The notes under the pieces are model-generated. The model was not told the origin of the DNA. It saw only the letters and a list, made by a program, of their open reading frames with translations, and made no database searches. Source: Rugalucina vietnamica (taxonomy: Eukaryota; Mollusca; Bivalvia; Lucinida; Lucinidae). From it: DNA of 64,000 nt. A program made the position numbers and the translations under genes. The stretch spans positions 36,938,488 through 37,002,487 of the forward strand of contig OZ024882.1 of assembly GCA_964017185.1 (NCBI GenBank). Reading direction: 5' to 3'. This document shows positions 1 through 13,228 of the stretch, piece after piece (position 1 is the stretch's first letter; the number at the start of each line of letters is the position of its first letter).

Positions 1-914
1 CCTTCTTCAAGGCATGTTTGTCTTGTCACTTAAATTTAGCAGCTTTCATAAACAACTTGAGTGAAGGCGTGTGATTTTAATATACTGTCTAGGTCTAATA
101 TCATCAGGGGTATCAGTACCACAGCCTTCGTAGACTTTCAGTCTGGTTTCCATTTCGCTAAATGTAGTTCTAGCTGTGGGCTAATCATCACACAGCTCAA
201 GAGAGACTTGTTTCTCAGGAAGCGACAAATAAATGAACAACTTCTACGTTTTGTTTTGTCCATTCACATTGTCGGTTGGTTCTGGAGAGAAAGAATACTA
301 CCAAACATTGTCGGTCGGTTCTGGAGAGAAAGGTCACTACGAATCATCACTAAAACTCTGAACATAGTATGATGTTGGAAGAAAGTACATAGCTTACAAA
401 CTGAAGAGAGCGGCAAGCAGGTCGATGACTATTACAAACAGGTTTTAGTCAGTTGTCGGAACCTGTCTTAGTAAAGATGAAATCCTATGATAATAAAGAT
501 GACGATAAATTGTACTTTAATTGCACAGTTACCTGTCCTCTGAGGTGTTATCAGATTCACATGGATCAAATGATCGCAGCAACAAGGGTAAGAAAGAGGC
601 CTGAAATTTTGATGATTAAATATAGACATTATTGCTTCAGATATAGATATGCACTATCCTGGAGATAGGAACACGACTATGTTAACTCTAGACTGTACAG
701 TTGGAAGGATATAGTTTCATTTGATGGGGCACGCTGGCCTACTGGCCTACATAACCATAGAAATAGAAACAACTTTTTTGAATATTTAACTGCAGTATAA
801 CACCAATTAAAAGTGTGAGATGCATCATTAGTATTCAAAACGTCAACAAAACTTTATATGATGGAAAGCAATAAATCAAAATTACCATGCTCAAGTCATG
901 AATGGAAGTATAAT

Positions 915-1150
915 TGAGCCGCCTCATGGGAAAACCAACAATCTGCCTAGGCGAAAACAAAGGCGCAGATCAGCTTCGCGGTAACCGCGAAGCTGATCAG
1001 CGCCTTTGTTTTCGCTACTCGGATAGTACAATTCCTCCTCTACTTAACTCCAAAATTTCAAGCTTCTAGCTCTTTTCTGTGACTGTACAGGCTGGTTTGT
1101 GTCGGACCTGTTCGGAAACAACATTGTTGGTTTTTCCACGAGGTGGCCCA
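915..1150 (+). mobile_element. MITE family A, full copy with hairpin core
   Basis: Terminal inverted repeats GAGCCGCCTCATGGGAAAAC (left) and the complement of GTTTTTCCACGAGGTGGCCC (right) bound about 235 bp, flanked by a likely 4-bp target duplication AATT. Inside, a near-perfect 64-bp palindrome (951-1014) centres on CGCGGTAACCGCG, with arms containing AAAGGCGCAGATCAGC. No coding capacity. Other copies: 19493-19706, 29297-29528, 30413-30688, 47916-52838 (split), 55182-55381 and, inverted, 62090-62237. Confidence 0.85.
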
Positions 1151-2550
1151 ATTATAAAGTAAAAGGAACACATTGTTACAATTCCGAGGAAATAACACAG
1201 GTACACGAACATCCCATGACTGACATAAAGAGAGTTCACGGTAAGCCGAGTAAGCAGCTATTTCCATAGAGGTGACCATTCAGTTATCTGAATTTACTAT
1301 ATGTATGGTATTAATACGCACAAAAAGGGCCTTCTTGGAACGGTCAGTTATAAAATTACTGTAGTATTGATTTTCGTCATATGAAGGCAAGCGTCGCCAG
1401 AATGATCACGTGGAGGAAAAACGGCAGAAAATAATTGTTCTATTTTTCTTGAAAGAGCTCTAGTTGTAGCGTCTATGCTAAATCCAGTAGTAAGTATTAA
1501 AATGTCTGTCAAATTTGAAATGTAAATTAAGAAATTATGCACGGATATATTATACGTGTTACTGATAAATAAGATACATCCGACATTGATTTATGTAACA
1601 GTAGTTTGTGACTTATTTTGCGAAAACCTGTCTTTTGAGAAATGATATGAGAAATTTAAAGATCCGGTGGAGTTAAAGTTGACGAATTAAATGTCGAATG
1701 CACTGTAGAAACTGGATTTAGGTAAGCTTTTACAGGAACAAAGGTCCTTTGGTTTAAAGGTAAGCGCGGTCACGTGTCCATCAACACCTAAAACAGCGTT
1801 GTATGGAACAATCTGATAATTATGCTTCTTTATTAAAGACACATTAGACATTTGCATGAAGCAATGTACATGTATCATGAAATCAGTAAAACCTGTTTTC
1901 GTGCGGGCGGATGAGACCCGTGAACTCATCTAGGAGTTCACTAGAGATCTTTATACAAAACCTAGGCTCAATAGTCTTGGCTGACTAGAATATACCTGGT
2001 AAGGCTGGATGAAGCTCTTTAGCTTTCGCTAGCAATCCATCTAGGAGAAGCTGACAGCTTCACTCCAAACTAAAACCTGTGTCTAGATATGCATATATTA
2101 GTTCAGATATGCAAAGACTGTTCCGGTAGATGGAGAGCAAGAAATCTTCCTTACGTCCAACAATTCAGTAACCGATACAGCGACATCTTGTCCTTAACCA
2201 TTGCATGTCTGGTTAGTCGCAATCCGAGCGGGGATTCCTCCTACCGGTCAAAATCAAACGAAAAAGACAAAGGCAATTCCATTGATGATTGGCTCATTGA
2301 ATCTACGAAGTAGAACCACAAGGTAGGACGGCCCTTGTTGACAAACAGCTTGGAAGATACGGTATACAGAAAGCTGCTCTGAGTAAAACTCTGTTCGCAG
2401 AGCTCGGAGGAAATCTTAGGAGTTGGTGCTAGGTATACCTTTCTCTGGAGTGGACGCAAAAGTGAGGAGAGACAGGCGTGAGGCGGGAGTAGGCTTTGCC
2501 ATTAAAATAATATTTGTTTGTAAGAGCCAAGATTGCCGAAAAGATTGTTA
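1151..2550. other. No gene recognised
   Basis: Several short ORFs on both strands show no domain, splice context or codon pattern worth annotating. The stretch 1-914 is similar, with a 2x tandem of GTTCTGGAGAGAAAG near 280-330. Confidence 0.4.
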
Positions 2551-2554
2551 TGGC

Positions 2555-3755
2555 TCATGAAATATTTTGGGGCAACTGGCCAATTTGATTTTTCTCCTCC
2601 TTTGCAATAAAACTATTGATATCTGCGAAATTAAGCGACTGGCTGCCCAGTTTGTCATATTGGGGTATGTAAATATTTATGAGAAAAATCGCTACCTATA
2701 AAAATTTTGTGAAGCACCTGTATGTTTATTGTCCCTCTGTCATTCCTGAACCCTGACTTTCAGGATTAAAAAATTGAACAATATAATTATATAAAACAAA
2801 CGACAAGTTCTGCATTCAAAGTCTTGTCCCGTGACAGGGTATCGAGTATTCCTTTTAAAATGCAAATGCTCATGTTGTCCTGGGACCCTTCTCTTGGTTT
2901 CATGCAGTATCTGGAACATCTTAAGTTTCTGGAATATCTCCTGGGGGTTGAACATGAAGGGGGTAGGAATGGAGATGGTAGAAGATCAATTTTTGATGTT
3001 ATCTAAAGTATAAAAAATAAATGTGTGAATTAATGAAATCAAGTTCTAATGCACACTGGGGTATGAAAATATTTATGAGAAAAATCGCTTCCTATAAAAA
3101 TTTTGTGAAGCACCTGTATGTTTATTGTCCCTCTGTCATTCCTGAACCCTGACTTTCGGGATCTCGTCTGATCAAGATGAACACTCAACAGATTTTTGCT
3201 AGTTTCTTTCCAGCAAGGAGAGATAGATGCCTCTGTGATTGTCAGACTGCATCTGTGACTGTCACAGAGTTGATGATTTCCTTGATGCGTGTATATGGAT
3301 TATGGATGCAGCTTTAAATTCTTGCTTGTCTCCTTCCTCCACATATAGTGAAACAGTCAGTTTGTCTGCCAATTTGTCTTCCCAGCCTTATAGTCCTCGA
3401 CAGGAATTGCAACTGCACCTGGAGCTTCGCCAGATGACTGCTGTTGATTTTTGTTGTTGTTTTTGTTGGTTGTTTCCTTTGTGGTAGGAAACGCATATAG
3501 CAGAACATTGCACTCTGTCTGTGGTAGTCTGTCAACAGCATTATCATTGATACTTTATGGTTCAGGAAATATTCTGGGGCAACTGGCCAATTTGATTTTT
3601 CTCCTCCGTTTAAGTATGGTGATCGTTTAAACATACCATGCATTAAAACTATTGATATCTGCGAAATTAAGCGAATGGCTGTCCAGTTTGTCACATTGGG
3701 GTATGTAAATATGAGAAAAATCGCTACCTATAAAAATTTTGTGAAGCATCTATAG
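2555..3755 (+). repeat. Direct local duplications, about 100-200 bp
   Basis: GGGGCAACTGGCCAATTTGA occurs at about 2570 and 3578 and continues with matching sequence. GTAAATATTTATGAGAAAAA with its following ~100 bp recurs at 2668-2765 and (near-identical) 3063-3165, and a shortened copy lies at 3703-3755. No inverted ends found; origin unknown. Confidence 0.7.
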
Positions 3756-3769
3756 TTTTAAAGCAAGAC

Positions 3770-4250
3770 AACTTCCGGAGAAATGTCAAGAAGGTAGATC
3801 TTAGACGGGATATTCTCATCGGTGTTTCGTTATACCTCTATGTATGACGTTTTTGACCTAACAAAAGCTTTTGACACAGTAAGTTGTGATTGACTGGGAA
3901 AGCATGGCCAAGTTTGGCTTTCCATCCAGATTCATGGTAACGGTGTCGTTTTCTTGAAGGCATGCAGGCGCGTGCTCAAAATGATGGAAACTTCCCTAAA
4001 CCTTTTCAGGTGGTGAATGCCATTATTTGGTTATACAGGACTGTGTTAAGGCACCAACACTGCTCAGCATGCAGTGTTCTGTCATTCTCATGAATGCTGG
4101 CTTTCCAATCAAGTACCGCTTTGATTGGGAAGTATTCAACCTAAGTAGAACGCAAACCACTTAAGTACAGGCAGATGTGCTAGATGATCTCCTCTGTTAA
4201 GATGCCATGGATCCAGCTCGGAGGCAATGGGTGTTCTGTTCCAAAATCTT
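3770..4250 (+). pseudogene. Degraded non-LTR retrotransposon reverse transcriptase fragment
   Basis: With several frameshifts and stops the plus strand still reads DLTKAFDTV (from 3855), then a GMQARAQNDG-like segment near 3960, a FNLSRTQT-like segment near 4137 and VQADVLDDLL near 4170. These match the order of conserved blocks in a common animal LINE reverse transcriptase. The (Y)ADD catalytic box is destroyed. It is dead; the clade is not assigned. Confidence 0.7.
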
Positions 4251-4469
4251 GCGATTAGTTCTACACAAATATTTTAGTAGTCTCCATTGTGTAGTTGCAA
4301 CACTGATCAACTTGTAAACAATGTATTTTGGATCATAGGTGTGTGATATTCAAGATACTTACATGTCTTCAGACCATGAGCAACTCTTTGATTTTGGCAT
4401 ATCTGAAAACAATGGAACGGCTCATTTGTGTAGTACCATACATTGTACATCTGGTCTATCATAGCGCAC

Positions 4470-7400
4470 CGTTCGAGGTCCCTTGTTGTTCTTTTTGTAT
4501 ATGAATGACATATATGTTGGCACTGACTCTCAAATCAGGCTTTTGGCTGATGACTGTGTTTGCTACCGTGAGTTAAAATGGTAGAAGATACAGTGAAACT
4601 TCAGAAAGACATTGACCTTTTAGGGAGCTAGGCCAGAAAATTGGGTATGAGATTTCAACCTGTAAAGTGGAACATGATGCAGCTGACAAATAAACGGATT
4701 AATAAAATTGAGGCCTTTTACACCCTTTAAGGTACAGTAATGTAAAACGTTGATAACATTAAATACCTAGGTATAACACTTACAAATGACTTGAAGTGGA
4801 ATACCCAGGTACTAAGGCCAACGGAACACTTTAGTTAAGACAGGAATTGAGAAAAGTTAACAAGTACAGGCATTTTGTGAGGAAAAGGGTTTGACACTTG
4901 AACTAGGGGTAATTTGGTGTGCTGAATCCAAAAACCAATGTTGGCAAGTTGAGAAATGACGTTTTCATGTCCTAATTTGCATATTTTCAAAATGGCCGCC
5001 AAAATATCTAGAATCTGTTATATTGATGAAACGTTTCATTTGCTTGTCATGATCTGAGCCTAAAATCACTTAAAATATATTGTTAGATGACTGCTTGACT
5101 AAATTACATAAATCTAAATGCAAAGAATTTTATCCCGCAAAGATAAACTCAATTACACTATGAAAATAACGCATGGTTTCCATGGCAACTATTAATGTGT
5201 TTCTTGAGGAGGGGTGTAGCTACAAAATTGATCACATCGCCACTGTTGTTCGTCCTATGCCGCTGAGACTGGTCTCGTTGTTAAGCTTAGACATAGCCCT
5301 TTTCTCCTGTGGTAAGTAATGCAATTTATCTAATTTTCATATTCATGAATTGTAATGAAAACATAAAAAATGGTTTAAAATCCATAAATAAACAATTTTC
5401 AGGCCCAAACCATCATTATGACACTGTTATTGCACAAGTAATATATCATGTGACAAATATATTGATGTCATGGACCCATTCGAAAATTTTATCTCATTTG
5501 CATATTCATGAATATTAATTATAATGTTGCAAACTGGGGCCAACTGAAAACCAGGGGAAAACTATTGTCATTAAAGGTTTTGGTGGGTTATAAGATCTTT
5601 CTTGCATTTTAGGACAAATTTTCATGGCTGCCAGTTTGGTCAGAGGGACCACTTAAATGCCTTAAAAAATATTGTCCTCAACAATGAACATATTTGCATG
5701 ATGTAAAAATATTGTTTCCATGCACATCCATTGTGTGATTCTATAGAATGGGGTGCACTTACAAAAATACCCATATCCTACAAATAGCATGCTCTATAAT
5801 ACTATGATTGACCTGATAGTAGTGCTTGGACATAAAGATTTAATGGTAATCCTGATATTCAAATCATTGAATTTGCATATTCATGAATATTAATGAAAAC
5901 CGTACGAAATGGAAAGTCATGGAAAAATGTGGGGTGTACATACAAAATCACTTGTACCTGGGCTGTAAATAAACATAGGACGTTGAAAATGGTATCAAAT
6001 AAATGATAACGTATCGTATTATCTCGTTGAAGTGTGATATAAGAAAAAATGATTTTCAATTTCATGTATATCAATGAACTCTTATGAAATTGAGAGAAAA
6101 AACTGGAAAAAGATTTAACAGATACACCTTCAAATACACTTGTATCTTAGCAACCAAAAGCCCCAATGTGCTAAAAATGGAATCAAATGGTTGCTAGGGC
6201 AATATTATACCATCCATACTGTGATAGATAAGTTATTTGAGTTTCATTTTCATGAATATTAATAAAATCTTTAGGAATTGGGGTAAAATGCAGAAAAATT
6301 AGGAGGTATACATTTAAACACATGTGCGTATCTAAGCTACTTAAGGACCTAAAGAGTCGAAGTTGAAATCAAATGACAGCTATGACAATGTTCTATAACC
6401 GTATGATCTGATATATAAGACATCTAGATATTTTTTCTTGTATGGATATTAATGAGATCTTTTAAATTAGAGAAATATCACCGAAAAGTAAAGGCGGTAT
6501 ACCAACAAAGTTGCTTATATCTCCACCGCTAATACCCTTAGAGGGATGAAAATGATACCCATAGAATGTTAGGACAATGTAGTCTGATAGATAAACAGCA
6601 TCTGATTAAAACCATGTAGTTGTGATAGATAAACCATAGCTTATCAAAAGCCATGAATACTATGAAAAATTGTAAAAAATACACACATAAAGTTGAAGGT
6701 TGTGCTCAAACAAAACCGCTTGTATCTTGGTTGCTAACAAATACATGTATGCTTTATAAGTCTGAACATATGGCAATAATAAATTGTACGTGTACTAGCA
6801 ATAATTTGATGCCACTTTGAACTCTCTAAGTCTATTTGCATTCCAGATATAAGCAACCCCCATCATTTTCTGGTCATTTTTCTAATATTTATAAAGATTT
6901 TATTAACATTCATACACAAATATTTCAGATAAAGCAAATAGCAGATCATACGGTTATAGAACAATGTTAAAGCAATTGTTTGATACCAATTTCAGCTCTC
7001 TAGGTCTATCGGTAAGCATGATATGCTCGTTTTTACGTGTATACCGCCTTATGCTTTCAGCATTTTTACCCCAATTCCTAAAGATGTTATTAATATTTGT
7101 GAAAATAAAAATCAAATGACTTATAAATTGTAATATAGGATGGCATAATACATATTGCCTTTACAACCATTTGATCATCATTCAGCACTTTAGGGCTTTG
7201 GGTTGCCAAGATACAAGCCATTTCTTACCTTTACCCCTTTAATTTTTCCATTTTTTTTTTCTGTCATGTTTTTAAAGATTTCATTAATATACATGAAATT
7301 ACAAATCCGATTATTCTTATATCATATTTCAGAGTTATAGTACATTGCCACAGCATTCATTTGATATTTCTTTCGGCATCCTAGGTTCATTAACAGCTTG

Positions 7401-9010
7401 GGTACAGATGTTTTGTATGTATACCCCCTGTCTTTTTCCACGATTTTTCTCCCATTATGATTTTTATTAATATTCATGAATATATGTAAATTCAATGATT
7501 TCAATATTAGTTATGAAGGTCAAATTGCTATGTCAATGCAATACTACCAGACCAATCATAGTATTCTAAAGTATGCTTTTGGTGGGACATGGGTATTTTT
7601 GTAAGTTCATCCCATTATATAGAATCACACTAGGGGTGGTTGTGGAAACAATATGATGTTTACATCATGCGAATGTGTTCATTGTTGAAGACAACTTTTT
7701 ATGCCATTAAATTGGCCCATCTGACCAAACTGGCAGCCATGAAAATTTGTCCTAAAATGCAAGAACGATCATATAACGCACCAAAAACTTTTCAATGGCA
7801 ATTGTTTTTCCCTGGTTTTTGTCCCTATGTTTTGACATTTCAATTACATGTAATATTCATGAATATGCTAATGAGATGAGTTTCATATTGACCATTGGCA
7901 TCAATATCTTTGTCATATATGGTATTACTGGTGCAATAACAAGTTGTCATAATGATAGCTTTTTTCTGCCTTAAAATTGTTTACTTATGGATTTTAAAGC
8001 CGTTTTTAATATTTTCATTAAAATTCATGAATATGCAAATTCGATAATTTGCATTCCTTACCAAATGATCAAAAGGCTATATCTATGCTTTACAGTGAGA
8101 CCAGGTGCAGTGATCTAGGACTTGTTACAGTGGAACTATGATCACTTTTGTAGGTACAAGTACAAAAAACCCACACCCCTGCCCCCTCCGCACCCCCACC
8201 TCAGCCTTTTAACTTTTGAGATTTTTTTTCATTCATTGAAGACCTTCTAATCATTATAAAATGCTATTTTTATTATTTTGTAGCAGTTTGGAATCCTAAA
8301 CATATACTAATTTGCAGCAATTGATGTTTTTCTTAATTTTGGCGGCCATCTTGGATATATGCAAATTAGATGGTGAAGGAGCCATTTCTCAGCTTGCCAA
8401 CATTGATTTTTGGATTCAGCATACCCGAATACCCCTAAAAATGATCTCAAACCCTTTTCCTCACAAATGCCTGTACCTTCATAACGAAGCGTCTTTTCTC
8501 ATTTTCTGTCTTAACTACTTGGATCACGTATTGAGGGGAAACTTATTTGCTCGATCACAAGATATTAAAGAAGCAGCCTATAAAGGACTGGTGCGCCGAG
8601 TCCTGGAATATAGAAGTTCACTTTGGGACCCTCATATTAAAGGCCTTCAGGAGGAATTGGAGAAGGTACAGAATCGTGCCGCTAGATTTGTAACTAGGAA
8701 TTATACTTTCGAGGAAGGACTAAAAGCATGACTAGCATTCTTGAACAACTCAAGTGGGAATCTCTCAAGAGAAGGAGGACGGATAATCGACTTATATCGC
8801 TAGGATAAAGCCAGAATACCTACAGATGTGACCTTATCCCCAAGTCTAGGCGTTGTAGAAATAATCACTCCATGGCATTTCAGATATCATCTGCAAGTAT
8901 AGAGGACTATCAGCGACTGGAATGACCTCCCTGACGCTCTGTGTCCCACCGCTGAAATGTCATATGATTTTGTTCAAGTTTGCTTCGCTTGTGTGTTCTA
9001 GGGACTAATT
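4470..9010 (+). pseudogene. Second non-LTR retrotransposon remnant, split by a 3.7-kb insertion
   Basis: The left part (about 4470-4831) reads VYMNDIY, LLADDC (catalytic ADD at 4546-4554) and further frameshifted blocks. The right part (8521-9010) reads SQDIKEAAYKGLV, RRVLEYRSSLWDPHIKGLQ, EELEKVQNRAARFVTRNYTF and RDWNDLPD across frameshifts. These are the palm and C-terminal end of one LINE reverse transcriptase family. The two parts are contiguous in the protein except for the element 4832-8517. Confidence 0.8.
4832..8517. mobile_element. 3.7-kb giant inverted-repeat element inserted in the LINE
   Basis: Ends TAGTTAAGAC and GTCTTAACTA are inverted and flanked by CTT (4829-4831 and 8518-8520); the LINE frame resumes after CTT. 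The two arms match inversely along nearly their full length, e.g. 5610-5720 with 7640-7780 and 6395-6470 with 6885-6970, giving a centre near 6680. Each arm is built of degenerate units of about 200-400 bp, several carrying ATTCATGAATATTAAT. No transposase is seen. Confidence 0.8.
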
Positions 9011-9059
9011 TCTCCCCCATCCAAACCCTCTAGTAAAGATCAGTAAAATATTGGCGATT

Positions 9060-10590
9060 TGATTTGTGATTTTGCTTTGCTATAGATTGCTACACAGTAC
9101 ATTTCCTTTACTTTAAACACTGATGTTAAAACCTCCAGACACCTGTGGTTTGATGTGAACTGGAGGTAAGCCATAGAGACAAGGTATCTAATAAGTAGGA
9201 GATACAAGCAGGTTGCAAAACAATACATGTAATAGCACTTGTAGCTAAGATAAATGCAATCACTACGGACTATGTATGTACAGCCACTGGAATAACATCC
9301 AAATGACTCTGTGCAGATATTATTTTCGAACATGTAGGGCTTACGGAAACTTCTCCATATTACTTGGGAATTTCTTTTAATTTAATATTAAATGTCTATT
9401 TATTAACTAAATTTTAATTTTACAAATATTTACCTTGCCTATCATAAAATAATGGGTTATTATATTATCATAAAATAATGGGTTATTATATTGATTTTTG
9501 TTAGAATTTAATATTTTTTACTATTACATAATTTCATCAATTATTGATTTTTCTCTTGACCCCGTCAAAACCTGAGCAATGTTACTATATTAGTAAAGGT
9601 TTGAAGGGGTTAAATTCCACACGGAGATGTTTCCATGAGTAAATCAATATCAATATTATTGTTTTTTTAAATGGACTCATCTAAGTAGATACTAATAACC
9701 CCATAATCAATTAGATGAACCTCAACGCGACAGAATGTACCTTCGGACATTCCGACTTTACTGGTAGAAAGCAGCAAAAAGTGGAAAAAATGATGTAAAA
9801 TACGTTTTAGAAATAACATTGTATTTGTAATCTTCGAGCACTGGGCTACCAAATGAATGAGTTTAAAAACATATTTATTTTCAATATTTTGAGTTATCTG
9901 CCCTTGTTTTAGCCCATAATTTACACAACTGTTCTATTTATCGTTAAAACCACATCATCATAAATGTAGACAAAATAGTTTCAACAGATGATATGCTTCT
10001 ATCTAAACAATAGGTTCTGTCCAGTGTTCAAACAGTTTTAAGCAAATGCATCGAGTTTTGTAAGCTCTACTAACATGCAGAAATGCATTACGCAACTTTG
10101 ACGTCATTTTTCAGGACAATGACGTAAATTGGTCATATGTCACAAAATAACTTGAATAATCTAGTCTAATAAAGAATAACAGATTTTAAAACATCATACA
10201 TTCAAAGTCACATTGTTTTTTGTTTATTGGGGATGATCGTGACAGAACACTTTGGCTATGTCCCTGTAAGGAAAGGATTATGAGAGAAAAGAAAATCAAA
10301 TTCAGTATTATTCAACATTGTATTTCCACAAAATGAAAGACAAAAGCCATAAAACACAGGAAAGCAAGAAAAAAAACCAAAATATTCTAATTATAAACCA
10401 TCAAAAATGATGTGATTGCTGTAAGCATTTCAGCTAAATACTTTGAGACTTCACATGCTTTTCAAAAGTCATGTAAAACAAAAATTATTTTATGAATAAA
10501 AACTTCTTTATAGCAAGACCAAGACAAAGCTCTATGCTTGTTGCTTCTGTGCTTGACTTCTTCAATAGCATGAAATTCAGGATAGCCCGG
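9060..10590. other. No gene recognised
   Basis: AT-rich intergenic DNA. A 25-bp direct duplication (ATAAAATAATGGGTTATTAT twice) lies at about 9446-9492. Short ORFs here have no recognisable domain or splice context. Confidence 0.5.
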
Positions 10591-10593
10591 TAT

Positions 10594-10990
10594 ACTTCCA
10601 CGAGGACCGAAGAACTAACTAAATGTTATGAACCACTGCAGAAGCTGAGGGTGAGGTTACGGCCGTGTAAAATCAATTTAAACCCGCCAGTAACTTTGTG
10701 TTACTGATCGTTCCAAGTCGATACTTCTGTGGTGGTTCTTTTTGTTTTATGTCTTGGTGTTTAAAATATTTTTGTGCTGTTGGCGCCTTATGTATGTTTA
10801 CATATTTTTAGTTAAGTTAAGGTAACTGAGTGGCCACCTATTGGGAAAATAGCTGCTCATTCGGCTTACGAAGTGTTTTCATGGTATAAGTGCCCGATTG
10901 TTAGTTTGGTTTTTTCCCACCTTGGTTTTTGGAGTGGGAGTCTTTTTCTGATTGCGCCTTTTCCTGATCTTTGCCTACTTGTACTTTTTT
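10594..10990 (+). repeat. Dispersed repeat family R, copy 1
   Basis: Shares GCAGAAGCTGAGGGTGAGGT, TTAA.CCCGCCAGTAACTTTG and CTTCTGTGGTGGTTCTTTTT with copies at 42410-42560 and 60790-61505; the distal half (TAGCTGCTCATTCGGCTTAC onward) is shared with the latter and with 11525-11780. Conserved length up to ~700 bp, non-coding, class unknown. Confidence 0.7.
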
Positions 10991-11027
10991 TCTACAATAG
11001 TGGCATTATGAAAACTTGCCCATGTAA

Positions 11028-11290
11028 TAAACAGAGATTGTTTGAGCTTAAAAGATGAAAATTTTCAGCTGAAAAATTTTGATATTTTTCTTATTTTTGC
11101 TCAAAACATAGATTGTGGGTGCTCGGCGAGGCGGTTCTAACGAGTACCCACAATCTATGTTTTGGAGCAAAAATAAGAAAAATAGGTATACCCCTGTATA
11201 CTCCAGTTTTGCTATATAAAAGTGGGGTTTAAGGGGGTATTCATAGCATGGACATGTTTTTCTTGATGAATAGTGCAAAAGAAGGCTTGG
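11028..11290 (+). mobile_element. Hairpin element family H, uninterrupted copy
   Basis: Contains an inverted pair around AACATAGATTGTGGGT and ACCCACAATCTATGTT (11103-11165), preceded by TTTCAGCTGAAAAATTTTGA and followed by TATATAAAAGTGGGGTTTAA. The same sequence at 22075-24345 is interrupted by an HP element, so this copy gives its empty site. Confidence 0.7.
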
Positions 11291-11524
11291 AACTGATTTA
11301 TCATAACACAATTTTTATTGTCTAAAACAACTGAAAACTGGCAAAAACTTACAAAAAATCCAGTTTTGTTTGGATTTAAGGTTCCTCTTCTGCTCTGGTT
11401 ATAACTTTATAAAACTTTTTTCTAAATTATATCGCAGACACTATGAATTGATTTCCAAATTTAATGTTGGGTTAAAGGCGCTTTTAATAGAATTGTTTGA
11501 TGACTTGGTTTACAAATTCAAGAA

Positions 11525-11780
11525 ACTTTAATGTTATGGTGATGAGTTTTTGTGCTGTTACAGCGTTTGTACATTTAATTTGTTTAGTTAGGTTTGGGTA
11601 ACTGAGTGGTCACCTTTTGCGAAATAGCTGCTCACTCAGCTTACCATATGTTTTCTAATTATAAGTACCTAAATTGTCCATTTATTTTTTCCCACCTTGA
11701 TCTTTGGAGTGCGAATTTCTTTCTGATTGCACCATTTCATGATCATCGCCTACTTTTATCTTTTCATTACCCACCCTCTA
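11525..11780 (+). repeat. Dispersed repeat family R, distal half
   Basis: Matches the second half of the 10594-10990 and 60790-61505 copies from GTAACTGAGTGG through TCTTTCTGATTGC to GCCTACTTTTA, with about 15-20% divergence by eye. Confidence 0.65.
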
Positions 11781-11789
11781 GTAAGAGCT

Positions 11790-13228
11790 GGATGCTTAAT
11801 GTAAGATTCAATCATTTTTCTGTCATATTGGACCGGAGCGAAAAAGAAGCTTGGTTGAAAATCCCATGACATGGGCGCCAGTTTTCTCAGCCATCAGACA
11901 AGCATATTCTTTGTGTGCATGTCAAAGATTTTTCTATCTCAGTACAAGTATGTACTTTTAGCTGTCTCAAAGAGTTATTCATTTCTGCATTTAGAAAATA
12001 GAAATGTACACCTCATGTTTACTTCCATATAAGGAAATGACAAGCTGGGTGTCAAATGTCAGAGACAAAAACATGTTTTTACAGGAAGTTATCAAAAGTA
12101 ATTGTAGTCTACTGCTTTGATAAAAATCTCAAAACTTGGATTTCCTGGGAATTTATGCACAAAACTAAATACATGTACTGTTTTAACATTTTTGTAAATT
12201 GAGTGCAAACACAAATTATTATTAGTTTTTCACTGGTTTTGCATATTGATTTGTGTGCAAACAAAATGGTTACCTGAAGTCTATTCAGAGTCCAAGTGTT
12301 TTAAGAGACAGGTTAAAAAATAATCAATGATGGTGTTAAGACCTAAACAAGGAAATCTCAGGCTCTTTTTCATATTTCTGTCCTGACAAGACTGAAAAAT
12401 TGTTGACTGGGACATTAAGCCTCAATACAAACAAACAATCTTTTTCATATTGTTCCAGTCTCATTCTCTCAGCAGATGAGACTTAAATAATCTGAAAACT
12501 TGCCTGAGATTTCCTTGTGTTGGCCTCAACCCAATCTTAGATTCTCTACTCTTGCATTAGTTTCTGCTAAGGGCTGAAGTCTATAAGAGGCTTTTTTGGC
12601 CTCAAATTTTCTGAAAATATGAAGATCTATTTCATGTAGATTCGTCACTCATTTTAAAGGCGATATGCCATTGTAACAAAATGTATGCTCAAACATCTGT
12701 TTACATGTCATCTGTTGCCATGGAGACACTGGCAAAAGTGATAAAATGCTATTTTTCAAGACTTTAAACAATTTTTCTGTTCGTTTTGGAGCTTTGAATA
12801 AAAACTACAATATCACACCACTCGAGAACAACACCATACATCAGTGTTAAGTAAATCTAGTATGTAAAATCTTGATATAAGCAAAGTTCTGTGTTGGTTC
12901 TCAGGTGGTGCTATATCTAAATATACATTCAAAATTTGGAAAAGAACAGAAAAATGATGAAAATCGCCTTTTCACCTGATTTTGTCAGGTTACCATGGCA
13001 ACACTGGGTGCCTGATGGGAATTTCAAACATGTTTCCATGGACTGTAGCATAATATCTTTCAGTTGTAGAAACTTATGTAGTGAGAATTTGGAATTTTTC
13101 TTAAGATGTGAGGCCAAAAATGGGCCTCATCAAACCTAGTCCTTCAGTAAATCTCTGTATGAATAAGACAATAAGTCATTTATATGTATATAACGTGTAT
13201 AAAAACATTTATTTGAGATTCTGAATGG
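11790..13228. other. No gene recognised; one small inverted repeat
   Basis: A pair around AACAAGGAAATCTCAGGCTC (about 12345) and GCCTGAGATTTCCTTGTGTT (12502) forms a ~200-bp fold-back. The rest is AT-rich, with no supported exon. Confidence 0.45.

Noticed and set aside
3314-3694. 126-residue minus-strand ORF
   Set aside because: Overlaps duplicated local repeats and shows no domain, signal peptide or splice signals in phase with anything.
8312-8731. 139-residue ORF as a single protein
   Set aside because: Its N-terminal part is the right end of the 4832-8517 element and its C-terminal part is the LINE reverse transcriptase tail; a junction artefact.
9446-9492. Tandem duplication of a 25-bp AT-rich unit as a regulatory repeat
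   Set aside because: Only two copies in AT-rich DNA, with no further support.
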